From: Oceanobacillus_B kapialis
Lineage (GTDB): Bacteria > Bacillota > Bacilli > Bacillales > Amphibacillaceae
Assembly (NCBI RefSeq): GCF_042685265.1
Contig: NZ_JBHUMX010000036.1
DNA length: 64,000 bases
Strand: one strand, 5' to 3'
The notes beneath the pieces are model-generated. The model searched no databases, was not told the origin of the DNA, and saw nothing but the letters and a program-made list of their open reading frames with translations. Shown here piece by piece: positions 43,497-53,217 of this stretch. The position numbers and the translations under genes are program-made. How positions within the stretch are numbered: the stretch's first letter is position 1; the number at the start of each line of letters is the position of its first letter.

Positions 43497-46400
43497 TTAC
43501 ATCGCTTCCTGATCCCTTTTCTTCTTCCTAAATCGATAGAAAACAAGATACAGCATTGGCACCATAATCAAGGTTAAAATTGCTGAGAATAGTATTCCCG
43601 ATATTATTGTTACGGCAAGTGGGGTGAATAACGCATCTCCACTTACTGCAACTGGAATTAGGGCAACAATCGATGTAATGGCTGTTAAGAGTATTGGCCG
43701 CAACCTGACGCGCCCAGATTCGATAACAGCTTCTTTTACATTCATTCCTTGTTTTAATGATTGTTCAATGAACTCAATTAACACAATTGAGTTTCTAACA
43801 ACGATACCGGTAAGCGAGACCATTCCCATGACACCAAGGAAACTAATTGGTGTTTGTGTCACAAATAACCCAAGAATTGCACCTGAAATTGCCAGATAAA
43901 CAGCAACAAGTACAAGAAACGGGAGCGAAAGGGAATTAAATTGAAAAGCAATTAACAAATACACTAGGAATAGAACGATAATGAATAGTACCGTAATTTC
44001 CGCAAAGAAATCACTTTGCGCTTCATTTTCTCCCCCTAATGTAATGCTGTAATCAGCCTCGTTAAGCTGCTCCCTATAATTTTCAACGATATCACTTACG
44101 TTTGCTTCATAATTCTCTTCGTTTTCTGGAAAGGCCCGCAGCGTAATCGAGCGTTCTCCTTCTATATGTGGGATAATTTGCAGCTTTTCACTTTCCTCAG
44201 GCGTCACTAGCTCATCCAATGAAATAAGCTCTGGTGGGCCATTCGTTGAAGCTGCGGGAACTTCAAGTTCTGAGAGATCAACCGTTCCCTCCCCTTCTTC
44301 TAACACGATCTTCATATCCCGTTTTACAACGCCATTATCGAATGAACCTAGTGGAATACCCTCAGTGGCAAGCCCAATTTGCTGACTTATTTGATTCACA
44401 CTAATGCCGTTATCTTCAAGGGTATCACGGTTTGGTACGTACTCTATTGTAGGCTGTAATTCACCTACATCGTCTACCACAATGTCAGTTGATAGCTCTT
44501 CTATCTCTTTTGTAAGGTTATCTCTCATTTCAAGTAATTGATCCATCTCGGGGCCAGTTACCGTAACCGTAACGGGAGCTCCTGTCGGTGGTCCCTGTTG
44601 AATCGTATCCATAAATATCTCAGCGTCAGGATACTGGTTGCGTAATTTATCTGTCCATTCATCGATTAAGCCTTGTGTGGTCTGAATATCTCGATCTACT
44701 CTAGCTACTATCTGACCAGTATTCTCTCCCGTTCTCGACAAGGAACTATTAAAAAGACCCGGTGTGCCCGTTCCTGTGAAGACACTTGTTTCATAAACCT
44801 CGTTGTCTGTATTCAACTTTTCTTCCATGTCTTCAAGGACATTATGTGTCTCTTCAAGCGGTGTACCTATTGGAAGCGTAATATCTATCGTTACCTCTTC
44901 TTTATCCGCTGGTGGGAAAAATTCAAACGGTGTTAAAAGGACTAATCCAAACGTTGCTGTTGTAAGTATAAGTCCAATTATGGTAACCACTAACGGCTTT
45001 TTAGAAAATCGGTTTAAAAGCTTATCCGCATAAAAGTCTGCAAGTTTGTTTAAAGGCTTCCCAAGAAGTCCCGGCGCCTCCGACATCGTCTTCTTTGATC
45101 GTCGATGGAAAATGTAACGAAAAATCGGTACAAAGATAAGCGCTACTAGAGTTGATGCAATTATCGTTGTGATTAGGACGGTTGGTAATGCACGGATAAA
45201 TGCACCATTTCCACCTGACAGGAAAATGAGTGGCAAGAAAGTAAACACAATCGCAAGAGAGGATGTTACAATGGACACCCATATCTCTTTCACACCATTG
45301 ATTGCCCCCATTAATCCTTTATCCCCAACCTTGTATCTTCGTTGAATATTATCGTTTATGACAATCGAATCATCCACAATTATTCCGAGTGCAATAATTA
45401 TTCCAATTACCGAGATTTGGTTAAGGTCAACACCTGTGAATGGTAACGGAATTAAGCCTGTCAGAACAGATATTGGTACAGCAAGCGCTACAACCAATGC
45501 CCCCGATGCGGAAAGGCCAAGTGCAGCAGCAACAATAACTGCTATAACAGAAATAGCAAGAGATTGAAATAATCCATCGAAAATATTTGTAACAATCGAG
45601 GCTTGAGAATAATAGGACTCTAGCTGTACATTCGAAGGTAGCCCATCTGAAAGTTCCTCTACTTTCGTAGATACACGCTCATCAACCGTGGGAATGTCCT
45701 CTCCTTTTTTCACATATGCCGTAAAGGAGATCGAGGGCTTTCCTTCAAACGTAATGATATCTTCAAGCTCTTTTGAACCGACTTCTACATTTGCAATATC
45801 TTTTACATAAACAGCATTTCCTTCTGTATTATCTCCAACATAAACTTCTTTCATTTGTTCAATGGTGTCGTAGTTCTCAACAGTAAGCTGTACTACCTCC
45901 TCCTCCATATCCTGCTTACCTAATGGGGATGGATAATACTCATTATTAATGGCCGTTTGCAAATCACCAGTGTTAAGACCTGCTTCCTTTAACGCATCCT
46001 GGTTAACGTTTATTAAAATTTGCTCATCCGGTAAACCTTTGATGGTAACACCTGAAACACCAGGAAGTCCCTCTACTTCGTCCTTCCATCTGTTTAACTC
46101 CTCCCCTAGAGAAAGCAGGTTATCACGCGAACCACTCGTAAGGTGGTAGGAGACGATGGGGGATTGTGACATCGAATCATTAACTTCCGAGTCTTGAACT
46201 CCATCTGGGAAGGAAGCTGAAGCACTCGACACAGCTTGATTTACGTCAGAAAACACATCGTTCTTATTTGCGCCCTCTTCCACTTCAATTACTACATTAG
46301 AAAATCCGGCCGAAGAAGTTGAGGTCAATTCTGCAATACCGTCGACAGACTGTAGTGCGTCCTCAATAGGGTTTGTAACAGACCGCTCGACCGTATTAAC

Positions 46401-46559
46401 GCCAGCCCCAGGGTAAACGGTGCTAATTGATCCGACATTTGCTGTTGTTTCGGGAATTTCCCGTTGTGGTAGCTGAAAGAAGGTAAATACGCCAACAATG
46501 ACAAACAACACTATAAAAAGTATAAATAGCTTAGAACGCTTTAAAATCCATCTCAACAT
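43497..46559 (-). CDS. swrC: RND-family efflux transporter, SwrC (YerP)-like
   Basis: This is a 1020-residue RND exporter with 12 membrane segments and two large extracytoplasmic loops. The proton relay Asp pair lies in GIIIALGIIVDDSIVINDNI. The second half has the matching GIVVRNSIVLIEFIEQSLKQG and YLAISGAILGLFVTQTPISF. The ATG at 46559 is preferred because AAGGAGAC precedes it and the first membrane segment follows at once; the longer frame to 46613 is unlikely. B. subtilis SwrC exports surfactin-type and antimicrobial compounds and is needed for swarming. There is no membrane-fusion partner gene, as for SwrC. A palindrome covers the promoter. Confidence 0.88.
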   Translation of the reverse strand: MLRWILKRSKLFILFIVLFVIVGVFTFFQLPQREIPETTANVGSISTVYPGAGVNTVERSVTNPIEDALQSVDGIAELTSTSSAGFSNVVIEVEEGANKNDVFSDVNQAVSSASASFPDGVQDSEVNDSMSQSPIVSYHLTSGSRDNLLSLGEELNRWKDEVEGLPGVSGVTIKGLPDEQILINVNQDALKEAGLNTGDLQTAINNEYYPSPLGKQDMEEEVVQLTVENYDTIEQMKEVYVGDNTEGNAVYVKDIANVEVGSKELEDIITFEGKPSISFTAYVKKGEDIPTVDERVSTKVEELSDGLPSNVQLESYYSQASIVTNIFDGLFQSLAISVIAVIVAAALGLSASGALVVALAVPISVLTGLIPLPFTGVDLNQISVIGIIIALGIIVDDSIVINDNIQRRYKVGDKGLMGAINGVKEIWVSIVTSSLAIVFTFLPLIFLSGGNGAFIRALPTVLITTIIASTLVALIFVPIFRYIFHRRSKKTMSEAPGLLGKPLNKLADFYADKLLNRFSKKPLVVTIIGLILTTATFGLVLLTPFEFFPPADKEEVTIDITLPIGTPLEETHNVLEDMEEKLNTDNEVYETSVFTGTGTPGLFNSSLSRTGENTGQIVARVDRDIQTTQGLIDEWTDKLRNQYPDAEIFMDTIQQGPPTGAPVTVTVTGPEMDQLLEMRDNLTKEIEELSTDIVVDDVGELQPTIEYVPNRDTLEDNGISVNQISQQIGLATEGIPLGSFDNGVVKRDMKIVLEEGEGTVDLSELEVPAASTNGPPELISLDELVTPEESEKLQIIPHIEGERSITLRAFPENEENYEANVSDIVENYREQLNEADYSITLGGENEAQSDFFAEITVLFIIVLFLVYLLIAFQFNSLSLPFLVLVAVYLAISGAILGLFVTQTPISFLGVMGMVSLTGIVVRNSIVLIEFIEQSLKQGMNVKEAVIESGRVRLRPILLTAITSIVALIPVAVSGDALFTPLAVTIISGILFSAILTLIMVPMLYLVFYRFRKKKRDQEAM

Positions 46560-46590
46560 ATAGAGTCTCCTTTTTTGTTTTGACTCTTTT

Positions 46591-46628
46591 TTTATACCAC
46601 ATTCCATTCTCACTTATCAATTGATAAG
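46591..46628 (-). promoter_or_regulatory. swrC promoter overlapped by a perfect palindrome
   Basis: On the minus strand TTGATA (46615-46620), an 18-bp spacer and TATAAA (46591-46596) form the promoter. CTTATCAATTGATAAG (46613-46628) is a perfect 16-bp palindrome that includes the -35 box. It is a probable repressor operator, for example for a TetR or MarR protein. No regulator gene is adjacent. Confidence 0.65.
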
Positions 46629-46672
46629 CAAAGTACAAAATTACTTTCTCCCAGTGGTTATTCTGAGCAATA

Positions 46673-46722
46673 AAAAACCGAACGGCTACATATCTTATAA
46701 GTATGTTTGCTCGTTCGGTTCC
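46673..46722 (-). terminator. Terminator after the 48-residue gene
   Basis: On the minus strand CCGAACG and CGTTCGG pair across a ~25-base AT-rich loop, followed by T6. It lies ~35 bp past the stop of the small gene. Confidence 0.75.
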
Positions 46723-46754
46723 GGTTTAAGCATCTTTTCTTGTCTGGCATCCAG

Positions 46755-46901
46755 TCAACCAGCTTTTTTTAAGATGTCTCTTACAAATTCAATTTCACCT
46801 CGAATTTGTCTTGTTCTCCAGTTTTCGTTACTTCTCGTCAATAAATAAGTTAAATAGGTTAGGTCTCTTCGAAAGTAAAACGTTTCATACTCATTTAACA
46901 C
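46755..46901 (-). CDS. Small hypothetical protein (48 aa)
   Basis: A GTG at 46901 with AAGGAGGT upstream starts a 48-codon frame: MLNEYETFYFRRDLTYLTYLL, then TRSNENWRTRQIRGEIEFVRDILKKAG. It is rich in aromatic residues at the start and in Arg/Glu toward a C-terminal helix. The clear ribosome binding site and the terminator downstream support it as a gene. No homology is recognised. Confidence 0.6.
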   Translation of the reverse strand: MLNEYETFYFRRDLTYLTYLLTRSNENWRTRQIRGEIEFVRDILKKAG

Positions 46902-47047
46902 CCTATACCTCCTTCCATGCTAACGACTCATTAATACTAATTTACCTAAATTAGAAGAAATAAACGGTTTATTTTACGTAGCGTTAATAAAATGAAACTT
47001 CACTTGGTGGGGGGTCTTACTACCAGTTAAGAGGATAAAAGAAAGGT

Positions 47048-47084
47048 GCAAAAAAACCATTACCTATTTTTCATGCAATGGTTC
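47048..47084 (-). terminator. Terminator overlapping the end of the CBO0543-type gene
   Basis: CCATTG and AATGG pair on the minus strand around the stop codon, followed by T7 (A7 at 47050-47056). Confidence 0.7.
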
Positions 47085-47648
47085 GGAGCGAGACGTCACT
47101 TTCTGAAAGTTGTTCATATTATAAAAAACATAAGAAATTAAATAGATAACCAAAAAAATAAAAAAGACATAAATCATAGGGGTACCTTTAGGATCATAGT
47201 ACCTTAATGCTTCAAATACTTTCATTCCTCCAAATGCTCCTACAGCAGCGAAAATTGCCCCTTTAAGAAATGGATTGGCACGAGGTTTAATTTGCAGCAC
47301 CACCATTACTGCAATCGGGACTAATGACAAATGATAAGGTAAAAAAAGCTCTGGTGATATTGGGGAGAATTTAATCGGGTAAGACCACCAACCATAAGAG
47401 GTGGCAATTAAATCTGTTAATAAAGACAATATGATGGTGGCAAAAGCCCCCATTAGAAGACGCCCAGTGCTTTCTTTTTTTCTAAAGAAAAACCAAAAGA
47501 TCCAAGGCGTAACAAATAAAGCTATCCCTAACCACCACTGCCAAGTAAATAAGTATGCATGGTACATAGCATCCGTCATCGTTTTATTTGCTTCTTGTAA
47601 TAGGTCATAACCCTTTTCCGTTTGTTTTATACCTTCTTTAATTGTCAT
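47064..47648 (-). CDS. CBO0543-family membrane protein
   Basis: This 194-residue protein has a short polar leader and about five hydrophobic segments (FTWQWWLGIALFVTPWIFWFF, LMGAFATIILSLLTDLIA and others). The Trp-rich first segment, the WWSYP turn after segment 2 and the Pro-rich LFLPYHLSLVPIAVMV are typical of the CBO0543 family, which is common in spore formers and uncharacterised. The ATG at 47648 has GGAGGTGG upstream; an in-frame ATG at 47693 is weaker. It stands near another small gene on the same strand. Confidence 0.72.
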   Translation of the reverse strand: MTIKEGIKQTEKGYDLLQEANKTMTDAMYHAYLFTWQWWLGIALFVTPWIFWFFFRKKESTGRLLMGAFATIILSLLTDLIATSYGWWSYPIKFSPISPELFLPYHLSLVPIAVMVVLQIKPRANPFLKGAIFAAVGAFGGMKVFEALRYYDPKGTPMIYVFFIFLVIYLISYVFYNMNNFQKVTSRSEPLHEK

Positions 47649-47737
47649 GTTTGATACCACCTCCATCTCTATGCTCTGCGTCAATTCTGCCAATTATACA
47701 CACATGGTAAGATGGACAGATGGACGGTATCTGTGAA

Positions 47738-48016
47738 TTACAGACTGTATAATTCAAGCAACAATCTATTAGTAGTCTGAACAACCGCATTAGCGATCGT
47801 GTCATTAAACTCGTCGGGATCTTCTATTTCTTCCCCATCAATCGTCACATTGATTATTCTCATATCTTTCTTTCTGAATCCAATTCTTTGTCTTTGTTGT
47901 TTGCTGTTCAAGGAAATAATGGAACGATTGATTTTTTCCAACTCTAATTTTAACTCGTTTTCAAATGCATAATCCGTATATTGATCATTTTCAAATATAA
48001 TAATTTCAATATCCAT
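47738..48016 (-). CDS. Hypothetical protein (92 aa)
   Basis: This is a 92-residue soluble protein. It starts MDIEIIIFENDQYTDYAFEN, has a basic middle (SKQQRQRIGFRKKD) and ends with a helix TIANAVVQTTNRLLLELYSL. GAGGAGGGA precedes the ATG at 48016. No known domain is recognised. It lies between a CBO0543-type gene and the two-component system, with ~120 bp to the kinase stop, so it is probably a separate unit. Confidence 0.65.
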   Translation of the reverse strand: MDIEIIIFENDQYTDYAFENELKLELEKINRSIISLNSKQQRQRIGFRKKDMRIINVTIDGEEIEDPDEFNDTIANAVVQTTNRLLLELYSL

Positions 48017-48135
48017 GTTGTCCCTCCTCATCGTTTTTATTTATAGTAGCACGATAAAAAAGCAGTATATGGGGGTCGCATTATCTCTTAAAGTATACGC
48101 ATACTGTTTTCTATTTGATTGATAAAGGGGGACGG

Positions 48136-49569
48136 CTAATACTCAGCAACGTTTTGTGCTATAATCGGTAATTCAACCCGAAAGGTAGTCCCAGATTGAT
48201 TACTTTCCAACAGTGTAAGGTCCCCGTTTAGTACATTGGCAATCATTTTGCTAAAAGGGAGACCTAAACCTAAGCCGCCCACTTTATACTTTTTGTTTTC
48301 TCCACGATAAAAGCGTTCGAATATATAGGATTGCTCTTGCTCAGGAATGCCCTCACCAGTGTCTTGCACGTCGATCCACACCATTTGATCGCTCGTATGA
48401 AGTTTCACCGAAATCCTCCCTACGTTATCAATTGCTTGAGAAGCATTATTTAAGAGATTCATTATGATTTGCTGTATTCGTATAGGATCAATTTCTACTG
48501 TTTGGTCCTGTTCTAGCAGCGAAACTTCTAGTGTCAGGCCTTCGCGCGTGTTTGTCTTTTTCCATAAGTTTAAAGCATCCATAATCATTTCATTAATTAA
48601 ATACGTATCCATCGTTACAGGTACTGCATTTGCAGCAAACTTATTAAAAGCTAAAAGGTCCTCTACCATTTTCTTCATTTTTTCAGATTCCCCAATGGAA
48701 AGCTGTAAAAATTCTTTTGCCTCTTCCCCGTCTACTACACCTTCGTCAATCGCTCGCAACAGTCCACTGATTGAGGTAACAGGTGTTTTTAATTCATGGG
48801 AAACACCTGCTAAGAGCTCTGTTCTCAAAGCTTCCAAATGTTCTAATTTCTGAGACATTTGTTGAAAGGAGGTGATTAACTCATGAACTTCTTCCTCTTT
48901 TGAATTGGCAGAAAAACGAACTTCGTAATTTCCTGCTTCGACTTGCTTGGCAGCCGCTGCCACTTCTTTTATCGGTTTAGATAACCGACCTGTAATAAAG
49001 TAAATAGCGAGCCAGCCTAATATAAGTAAACTTCCAATTAAAATCATTAATTGTCCATATTCTTGATGGACTTTTAGTAAATTTGATTTTGATTCGGCGT
49101 ATAACACCCATCCAATTGTCGATTCTTCCGTCTCTATTGGTTTCTTTACGACATACAATTCACTCTCGTCCCTATTGTTTGAAGTAATAGTTTGAATGGT
49201 TTCCTCTTTTTCTAAAATAGATCGCTGAATCTCCTGCTCGTTGGATTGAGGCGGTAAATTACTACTAATAATTGTCCCATTTGGATCTGTTACATAAATG
49301 ATTGGATTACTTTCCAAATTCATAAATCTGCCTTGATCTGTTAAGAGGCGATGGATCTCAATTCCGGGTGGGATTGCATCTCCTGTCATGTGGACAATTC
49401 TATTGGCTGTTTCTTCTGCCATAAATTCCATCATATTTAGGCGAGTTTCCAAGGTGGTATGTCTAATCCACATTGCTGATATTACCGCAATAACAGCAAG
49501 ACCAATCACTAATGTAAGGAGGTAGCGAGTCGTCCAATATCGTTTCATCGGTACTTTCTTATTTTTCAT
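48136..49569 (-). CDS. Sensor histidine kinase
   Basis: This is a 477-residue membrane kinase. Segment 1 is near residues 15-35, and an extracytoplasmic sensor of ~130 residues follows. Segment 2 is at about 170-195, followed by a HAMP linker (GRLSKPIKEVAAAAKQVEAG). The HisKA helix is GVSHELKTPVTSISGLL with the phospho-accepting His near residue 257. The ATPase has N box MNLLNNASQAI, G1 DTGEGIPEQEQ and G2 GGLGLGLPFS. The start overlaps the regulator stop by 11 bp, so translation is coupled. A GTG at 49575 is an alternative start. The signal is unknown. The neighbouring VTC operon is a plausible target. Confidence 0.92.
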   Translation of the reverse strand: MKNKKVPMKRYWTTRYLLTLVIGLAVIAVISAMWIRHTTLETRLNMMEFMAEETANRIVHMTGDAIPPGIEIHRLLTDQGRFMNLESNPIIYVTDPNGTIISSNLPPQSNEQEIQRSILEKEETIQTITSNNRDESELYVVKKPIETEESTIGWVLYAESKSNLLKVHQEYGQLMILIGSLLILGWLAIYFITGRLSKPIKEVAAAAKQVEAGNYEVRFSANSKEEEVHELITSFQQMSQKLEHLEALRTELLAGVSHELKTPVTSISGLLRAIDEGVVDGEEAKEFLQLSIGESEKMKKMVEDLLAFNKFAANAVPVTMDTYLINEMIMDALNLWKKTNTREGLTLEVSLLEQDQTVEIDPIRIQQIIMNLLNNASQAIDNVGRISVKLHTSDQMVWIDVQDTGEGIPEQEQSYIFERFYRGENKKYKVGGLGLGLPFSKMIANVLNGDLTLLESNQSGTTFRVELPIIAQNVAEY

Positions 49570-50239
49570 GAACACGGAACTGATACCCCACCCCTCTAAG
49601 CGTCTTTATTTCACCTTCTTCAAAGGACCAATTTTTAAGTGATTTTCTTAGACGTTTAATTGATAAATCAACAGCACGATCACTGCCTTCATAATCCCAC
49701 CCCCATACTTGCTCAATTAACTGATCCCTAGTATAGGTTTTATTTGGATGTTCAGATAAAAATAAAAGCAATGCTAAATCTCTTGGCGTTAATTCTATTT
49801 CCTCTTGGTTAAGAAATACACGGTGTGCCTCATGATCAATTTGCAAGGACCCGAAACTTTTCATTTGTTTATCATTATTATGAAATCGGCGTAAGACCGC
49901 ATGAACTCTAGCGACCACTTCATCTCCAATAAACGGCTTCGTAATATAATCGTCTGCCCCTCCATTTAAACCATCTAAGCGATAATTGACATCGCCTAAG
50001 GCAGTTAACATGATAACAGGGCTTTTACTCTTCTCTCTTACTTCCTTTAGAATTTGCCAACCATCTATTCCTGGGAGCATTACATCTAACAAAACTAAGT
50101 CAGGATTCCACTCTTGAAACATTGGTATAGCTTGATTGCCTTCCATTACAATTTTCGTCTCAAAGCCAGCTTTTTTCAGATAGACATTTAACACCTTACC
50201 AATGGCGATCTCATCTTCTACAATTAACACTCTACTCAT
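49559..50239 (-). CDS. OmpR/PhoB-family response regulator
   Basis: This is a 226-residue regulator. The receiver domain shows VLIVEDEIAIG, the phospho-acceptor Asp in DLVLLDVMLPGIDG, Thr in VIMLTAL and Lys in YITKPF. The winged-helix domain shows ELTPRDLALLLFLSEHPNKTYTRDQLIEQVWGWDYEGSDRAVDLSIKRLRKSL. The ATG at 50239 has GGGAGAG upstream at good spacing; two in-frame ATGs upstream are less likely. It is encoded before and overlapping the kinase gene. It probably binds direct repeats; one candidate lies upstream of the VTC gene at 53944-53960. Confidence 0.93.
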   Translation of the reverse strand: MSRVLIVEDEIAIGKVLNVYLKKAGFETKIVMEGNQAIPMFQEWNPDLVLLDVMLPGIDGWQILKEVREKSKSPVIMLTALGDVNYRLDGLNGGADDYITKPFIGDEVVARVHAVLRRFHNNDKQMKSFGSLQIDHEAHRVFLNQEEIELTPRDLALLLFLSEHPNKTYTRDQLIEQVWGWDYEGSDRAVDLSIKRLRKSLKNWSFEEGEIKTLRGVGYQFRVHEK

Positions 50240-50410
50240 TCTTTTCATCTCTCCCAAGACTATTCTATCATAGAAAGTCAGCCTCACATCACCTACGTTT
50301 GAATGGTCAATCTCGCTTGGTAAAATAAAATATTATATTCATCATACATTCAGAAGAAGCGCCCCCCTAACCAGAGAAGCGCTCCTCCTTATCTATGATG
50401 GCGACTGTAT

Positions 50411-52489
50411 TTAGCTACCACCTTGTCCTCGTTGTCCACGTCCACCACCAAACATACCACTAGATTGTTCCGTTTCACCTGATTCATTCAAATACATCAT
50501 CGTATTTGTTAAAGTAAATTCAAGTACTTTTTTTCCACCTTCACTAGTTACATCTTCATAAAAACCATCTACTTCATCACCAGAGAGCTCGCCATGTGTA
50601 TAAATTGTATAGGATTCATCCTGCTTTAAATCCGGGGAACTGATTACGATTGATTGGAAAGCTTTTTCTGGTGCAACCGCAACGACTGCCTTTCCATTAC
50701 TATCCTCAACGTAGACAGTAGTACCTGCTTCCAGCGACTCAGGAAATGTCATCATAAATGTTGATTGGTTAGAGCTTTCGGAAACACCTTCTGCCATTCC
50801 GCTGCTCCCAGCAGCAATCAGTGTTCCGCCTTCTATTTCAAAGGATTGATCATAATCCAATGCACCGTTTCCACTGTTCGTTGGTCCATATACGAGTACA
50901 GTTCCACCTGTCATGATAGCGGAAGTATTTGAATCCAAGCCATCTCCATTTGCATCGATATAAATAGAACCACCTTCTATAAGCAATTTCCCTTCATCGG
51001 AATCTTGTTCCACTTCTTCTTCGACAATTTCCTCTGCATTCTCCGTTTGGCTTTCCCCAAACCTTTGCATCATTTGGTCTGTTCCACCATTTACATTTAT
51101 ACCATCATCTTCTGCGGTAACGCGGATATCTCCACCCGATATAGTTATCGATTTTCCTTCAATTCCTTCATAACTCTTATCAACTTGAATGGAACCCTCG
51201 CTTATGGTCATCTCATTATCTGCATGAAGCGCATCATCACCGGTAGATAACATGATCGCACCACCTGCAACTGACATGTTGTTATTACTGTGCAATGCGT
51301 CATCGTTTGCATCTATTGTAAGGCTTCCCCCAATAATATCTAGTTTGTTCTCTGCCTTAATCCCTTTTGTGCTTGTTGTATCGTCTTCTTCTGTTTCTTC
51401 CGTTTCTTCTGTGCTATTTGGCGCTTGTTCCCTTTCTTGTGCCTGCTCAGGAGGTTGTCTGTTTTCAAATCCGTCCATCTCACCTTGTTCTGGAGGCTCT
51501 TCTCCTTCAACGAAATCTGGTTTACCTTGTGGCATGTTTCCTTCTGAAAACTCCTGGCCATTAGGCATTGTTCCTTCCCCCTGACCACCAAAGCCTCCTC
51601 CAAACTCGGTAGTAGCCTCTATGGTTTCCGGGCTGCCTCCTCCGGCAGTAATAGTATATTCACCGTCCACAATGGTTACAGTATTTTCCGATTGTATACC
51701 ATCGCTACCAGCATCAATGGTTAAGGAGCCACTTTCCAATACCATGTTAGCTTTATTTTCATCTGTATCATTAGAACTTTTCACTCCATCCCCACCAGCA
51801 TCAACCGTAATGAATGCATCATTCATTGCAAACAAATCACGCCCTATGATACCATCGTCCTCAGCTGTAACCTCGATGGCAGTTTCTATCACTTTCAAGT
51901 CGTCTTTCCCTGTAATACCATCCTTATAATTACCATTCACAATTAAATTTCCAGTTCCATTAATTGTTAAGTCATCCTTACTGTATATAGCCGCTTTTGG
52001 TTCATCTGTCTCTTCTTCATATACATATTCGAATGGATCTGTAATCGTGTTGCTCGTCCCTTCCTCAACAGAAATCACGGCTTTATCAGCCTGTTTGACA
52101 AAGATCGGAGCAGTTGATGTAGATTCTAATGAAACACCGTTAAGAATTAAACGAACGGTCCCTTCATCTTCGGCATCCACGATAACTTGGTTGTCTGTCG
52201 AGCTTCCTTCTAAAACATAGGTTCCAGAGGTGTGAATTTCTACCGTATTGTCATTAATTAGGACACTATTATTATCTTCTATGTCAATTGATTGGTTATT
52301 AAAAGTTATGGTTGTGGCATCCTGCTCATCCCATTCGGTATACGTATCCTCTGTATCATAACTAACTAGAGATTGCGCAGACTCTACTATTGCTACATTT
52401 TCATTCGATTTGCTACAGCCTGTAACCATAATAGCCATTCCTATAAGAAAAGGAAGGATAACCCTTCCTTTAATTAATCCTCTTCTCAT
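50411..52489 (-). CDS. Lipoprotein with beta-repeat carbohydrate-binding region (DUF4353 type)
   Basis: This is a 692-residue lipoprotein (lipobox MVTGC, Cys25). Its body is many short beta-helix-like repeats with the theme GSLTIDANDDALHSNN, GDGVKSS, DDGIIG and GGDIRVTAEDDGINV, typical of DUF4353 / Cthe_2159-type carbohydrate-binding proteins that bind calcium and acidic polysaccharide. A low-complexity insert rich in Gly, Glu, Gln and Pro (about residues 293-375) splits the repeats. A Gly/Arg tail (MFGGGRGQRGQGGS) closes it. It lies 15 bp after a DUF4956 gene, in an operon with a VTC-domain gene. In many genomes this set also includes a CotH kinase, which is absent here. Very acidic. Confidence 0.82.
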   Translation of the reverse strand: MRRGLIKGRVILPFLIGMAIMVTGCSKSNENVAIVESAQSLVSYDTEDTYTEWDEQDATTITFNNQSIDIEDNNSVLINDNTVEIHTSGTYVLEGSSTDNQVIVDAEDEGTVRLILNGVSLESTSTAPIFVKQADKAVISVEEGTSNTITDPFEYVYEEETDEPKAAIYSKDDLTINGTGNLIVNGNYKDGITGKDDLKVIETAIEVTAEDDGIIGRDLFAMNDAFITVDAGGDGVKSSNDTDENKANMVLESGSLTIDAGSDGIQSENTVTIVDGEYTITAGGGSPETIEATTEFGGGFGGQGEGTMPNGQEFSEGNMPQGKPDFVEGEEPPEQGEMDGFENRQPPEQAQEREQAPNSTEETEETEEDDTTSTKGIKAENKLDIIGGSLTIDANDDALHSNNNMSVAGGAIMLSTGDDALHADNEMTISEGSIQVDKSYEGIEGKSITISGGDIRVTAEDDGINVNGGTDQMMQRFGESQTENAEEIVEEEVEQDSDEGKLLIEGGSIYIDANGDGLDSNTSAIMTGGTVLVYGPTNSGNGALDYDQSFEIEGGTLIAAGSSGMAEGVSESSNQSTFMMTFPESLEAGTTVYVEDSNGKAVVAVAPEKAFQSIVISSPDLKQDESYTIYTHGELSGDEVDGFYEDVTSEGGKKVLEFTLTNTMMYLNESGETEQSSGMFGGGRGQRGQGGS

Positions 52490-52504
52490 GAGATCCCTCC
52501 TCTA

Positions 52505-53200
52505 TTAAGCAGTGAAATTACCATCATAGCTCAGCATCACTGCTGAACGGACACCATCAATTTGGGAAATAGTCGATGTTATCTGTGCATCGTTTTCTTT
52601 TACACGTATTTCATAGGTTACTTCTACTTCATCACCTTGCATGATTGATTTTGATTTCAGAACATATTTCTTCACTTTACTACTAATAATCTGCTCTACT
52701 TTCTCGCCAATATTATCTTTATCGAACTTCACAACTAATAAGTATGGATTTTCGACTCTAATCTTATTTGAGAATAATACAATTACGAATCCTATGGATA
52801 CCGTACCTATCGCTGCTAATAAAATAAAACCTGCACCACTTAGGATCCCGGCAATAACGGACCAGAATAAGAACACTAAATCCATTGGATCTTTGATTGG
52901 TGTACGGAAACGCACAATGGATAAGGCACCAACCATACCGAGTGACAATAGGACATTTTGACTTATCCCCATAATCACAAGCGCTGTCGCCATCGTCATT
53001 ATTACGAGCGATATATTAAAGGTGTGTGAATAAATTACTCCTTTAAATGTTTTCTTGTAGATTGCGTAAATAAACAACCCGATTATGAACGCCATACCTA
53101 ACCCTAATAATGAATCGATAATAGAGAAAGATGCGGTATTCTCTATAAAACTAGATTTAAATATATCTGAAAAATTAGTTAAAGCTACTGTAAATAACAT
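52505..53200 (-). CDS. DUF4956 membrane protein
   Basis: This 231-residue protein has about four membrane segments in its first 150 residues (LLGLGMAFIIGLFIYAIY, TFNISLVIMTMATALVIMGI). They are followed by GMVGALSIVRFRTPIKDPMDLVFLFWS, the hallmark block of DUF4956. A cytoplasmic ~75-residue domain follows, which looks like a small alpha/beta ferredoxin-like fold (PYLLVVKFDKDNIGEKVEQII). DUF4956 genes are nearly always next to VTC-domain genes. The function is unknown; a role with the VTC catalytic protein in polymer synthesis or transport is inferred. It lies 17 bp after the VTC gene. Confidence 0.88.
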   Translation of the reverse strand: MLFTVALTNFSDIFKSSFIENTASFSIIDSLLGLGMAFIIGLFIYAIYKKTFKGVIYSHTFNISLVIMTMATALVIMGISQNVLLSLGMVGALSIVRFRTPIKDPMDLVFLFWSVIAGILSGAGFILLAAIGTVSIGFVIVLFSNKIRVENPYLLVVKFDKDNIGEKVEQIISSKVKKYVLKSKSIMQGDEVEVTYEIRVKENDAQITSTISQIDGVRSAVMLSYDGNFTA

Positions 53201-53217
53201 TTTTTTCTCTCCTCTTC

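Noticed and set aside
50360..50400. Possible terminator after the beta-repeat lipoprotein gene
   Set aside because: GCGCTTCT occurs as a direct repeat; the inverted pairing is short and lacks a T-run.
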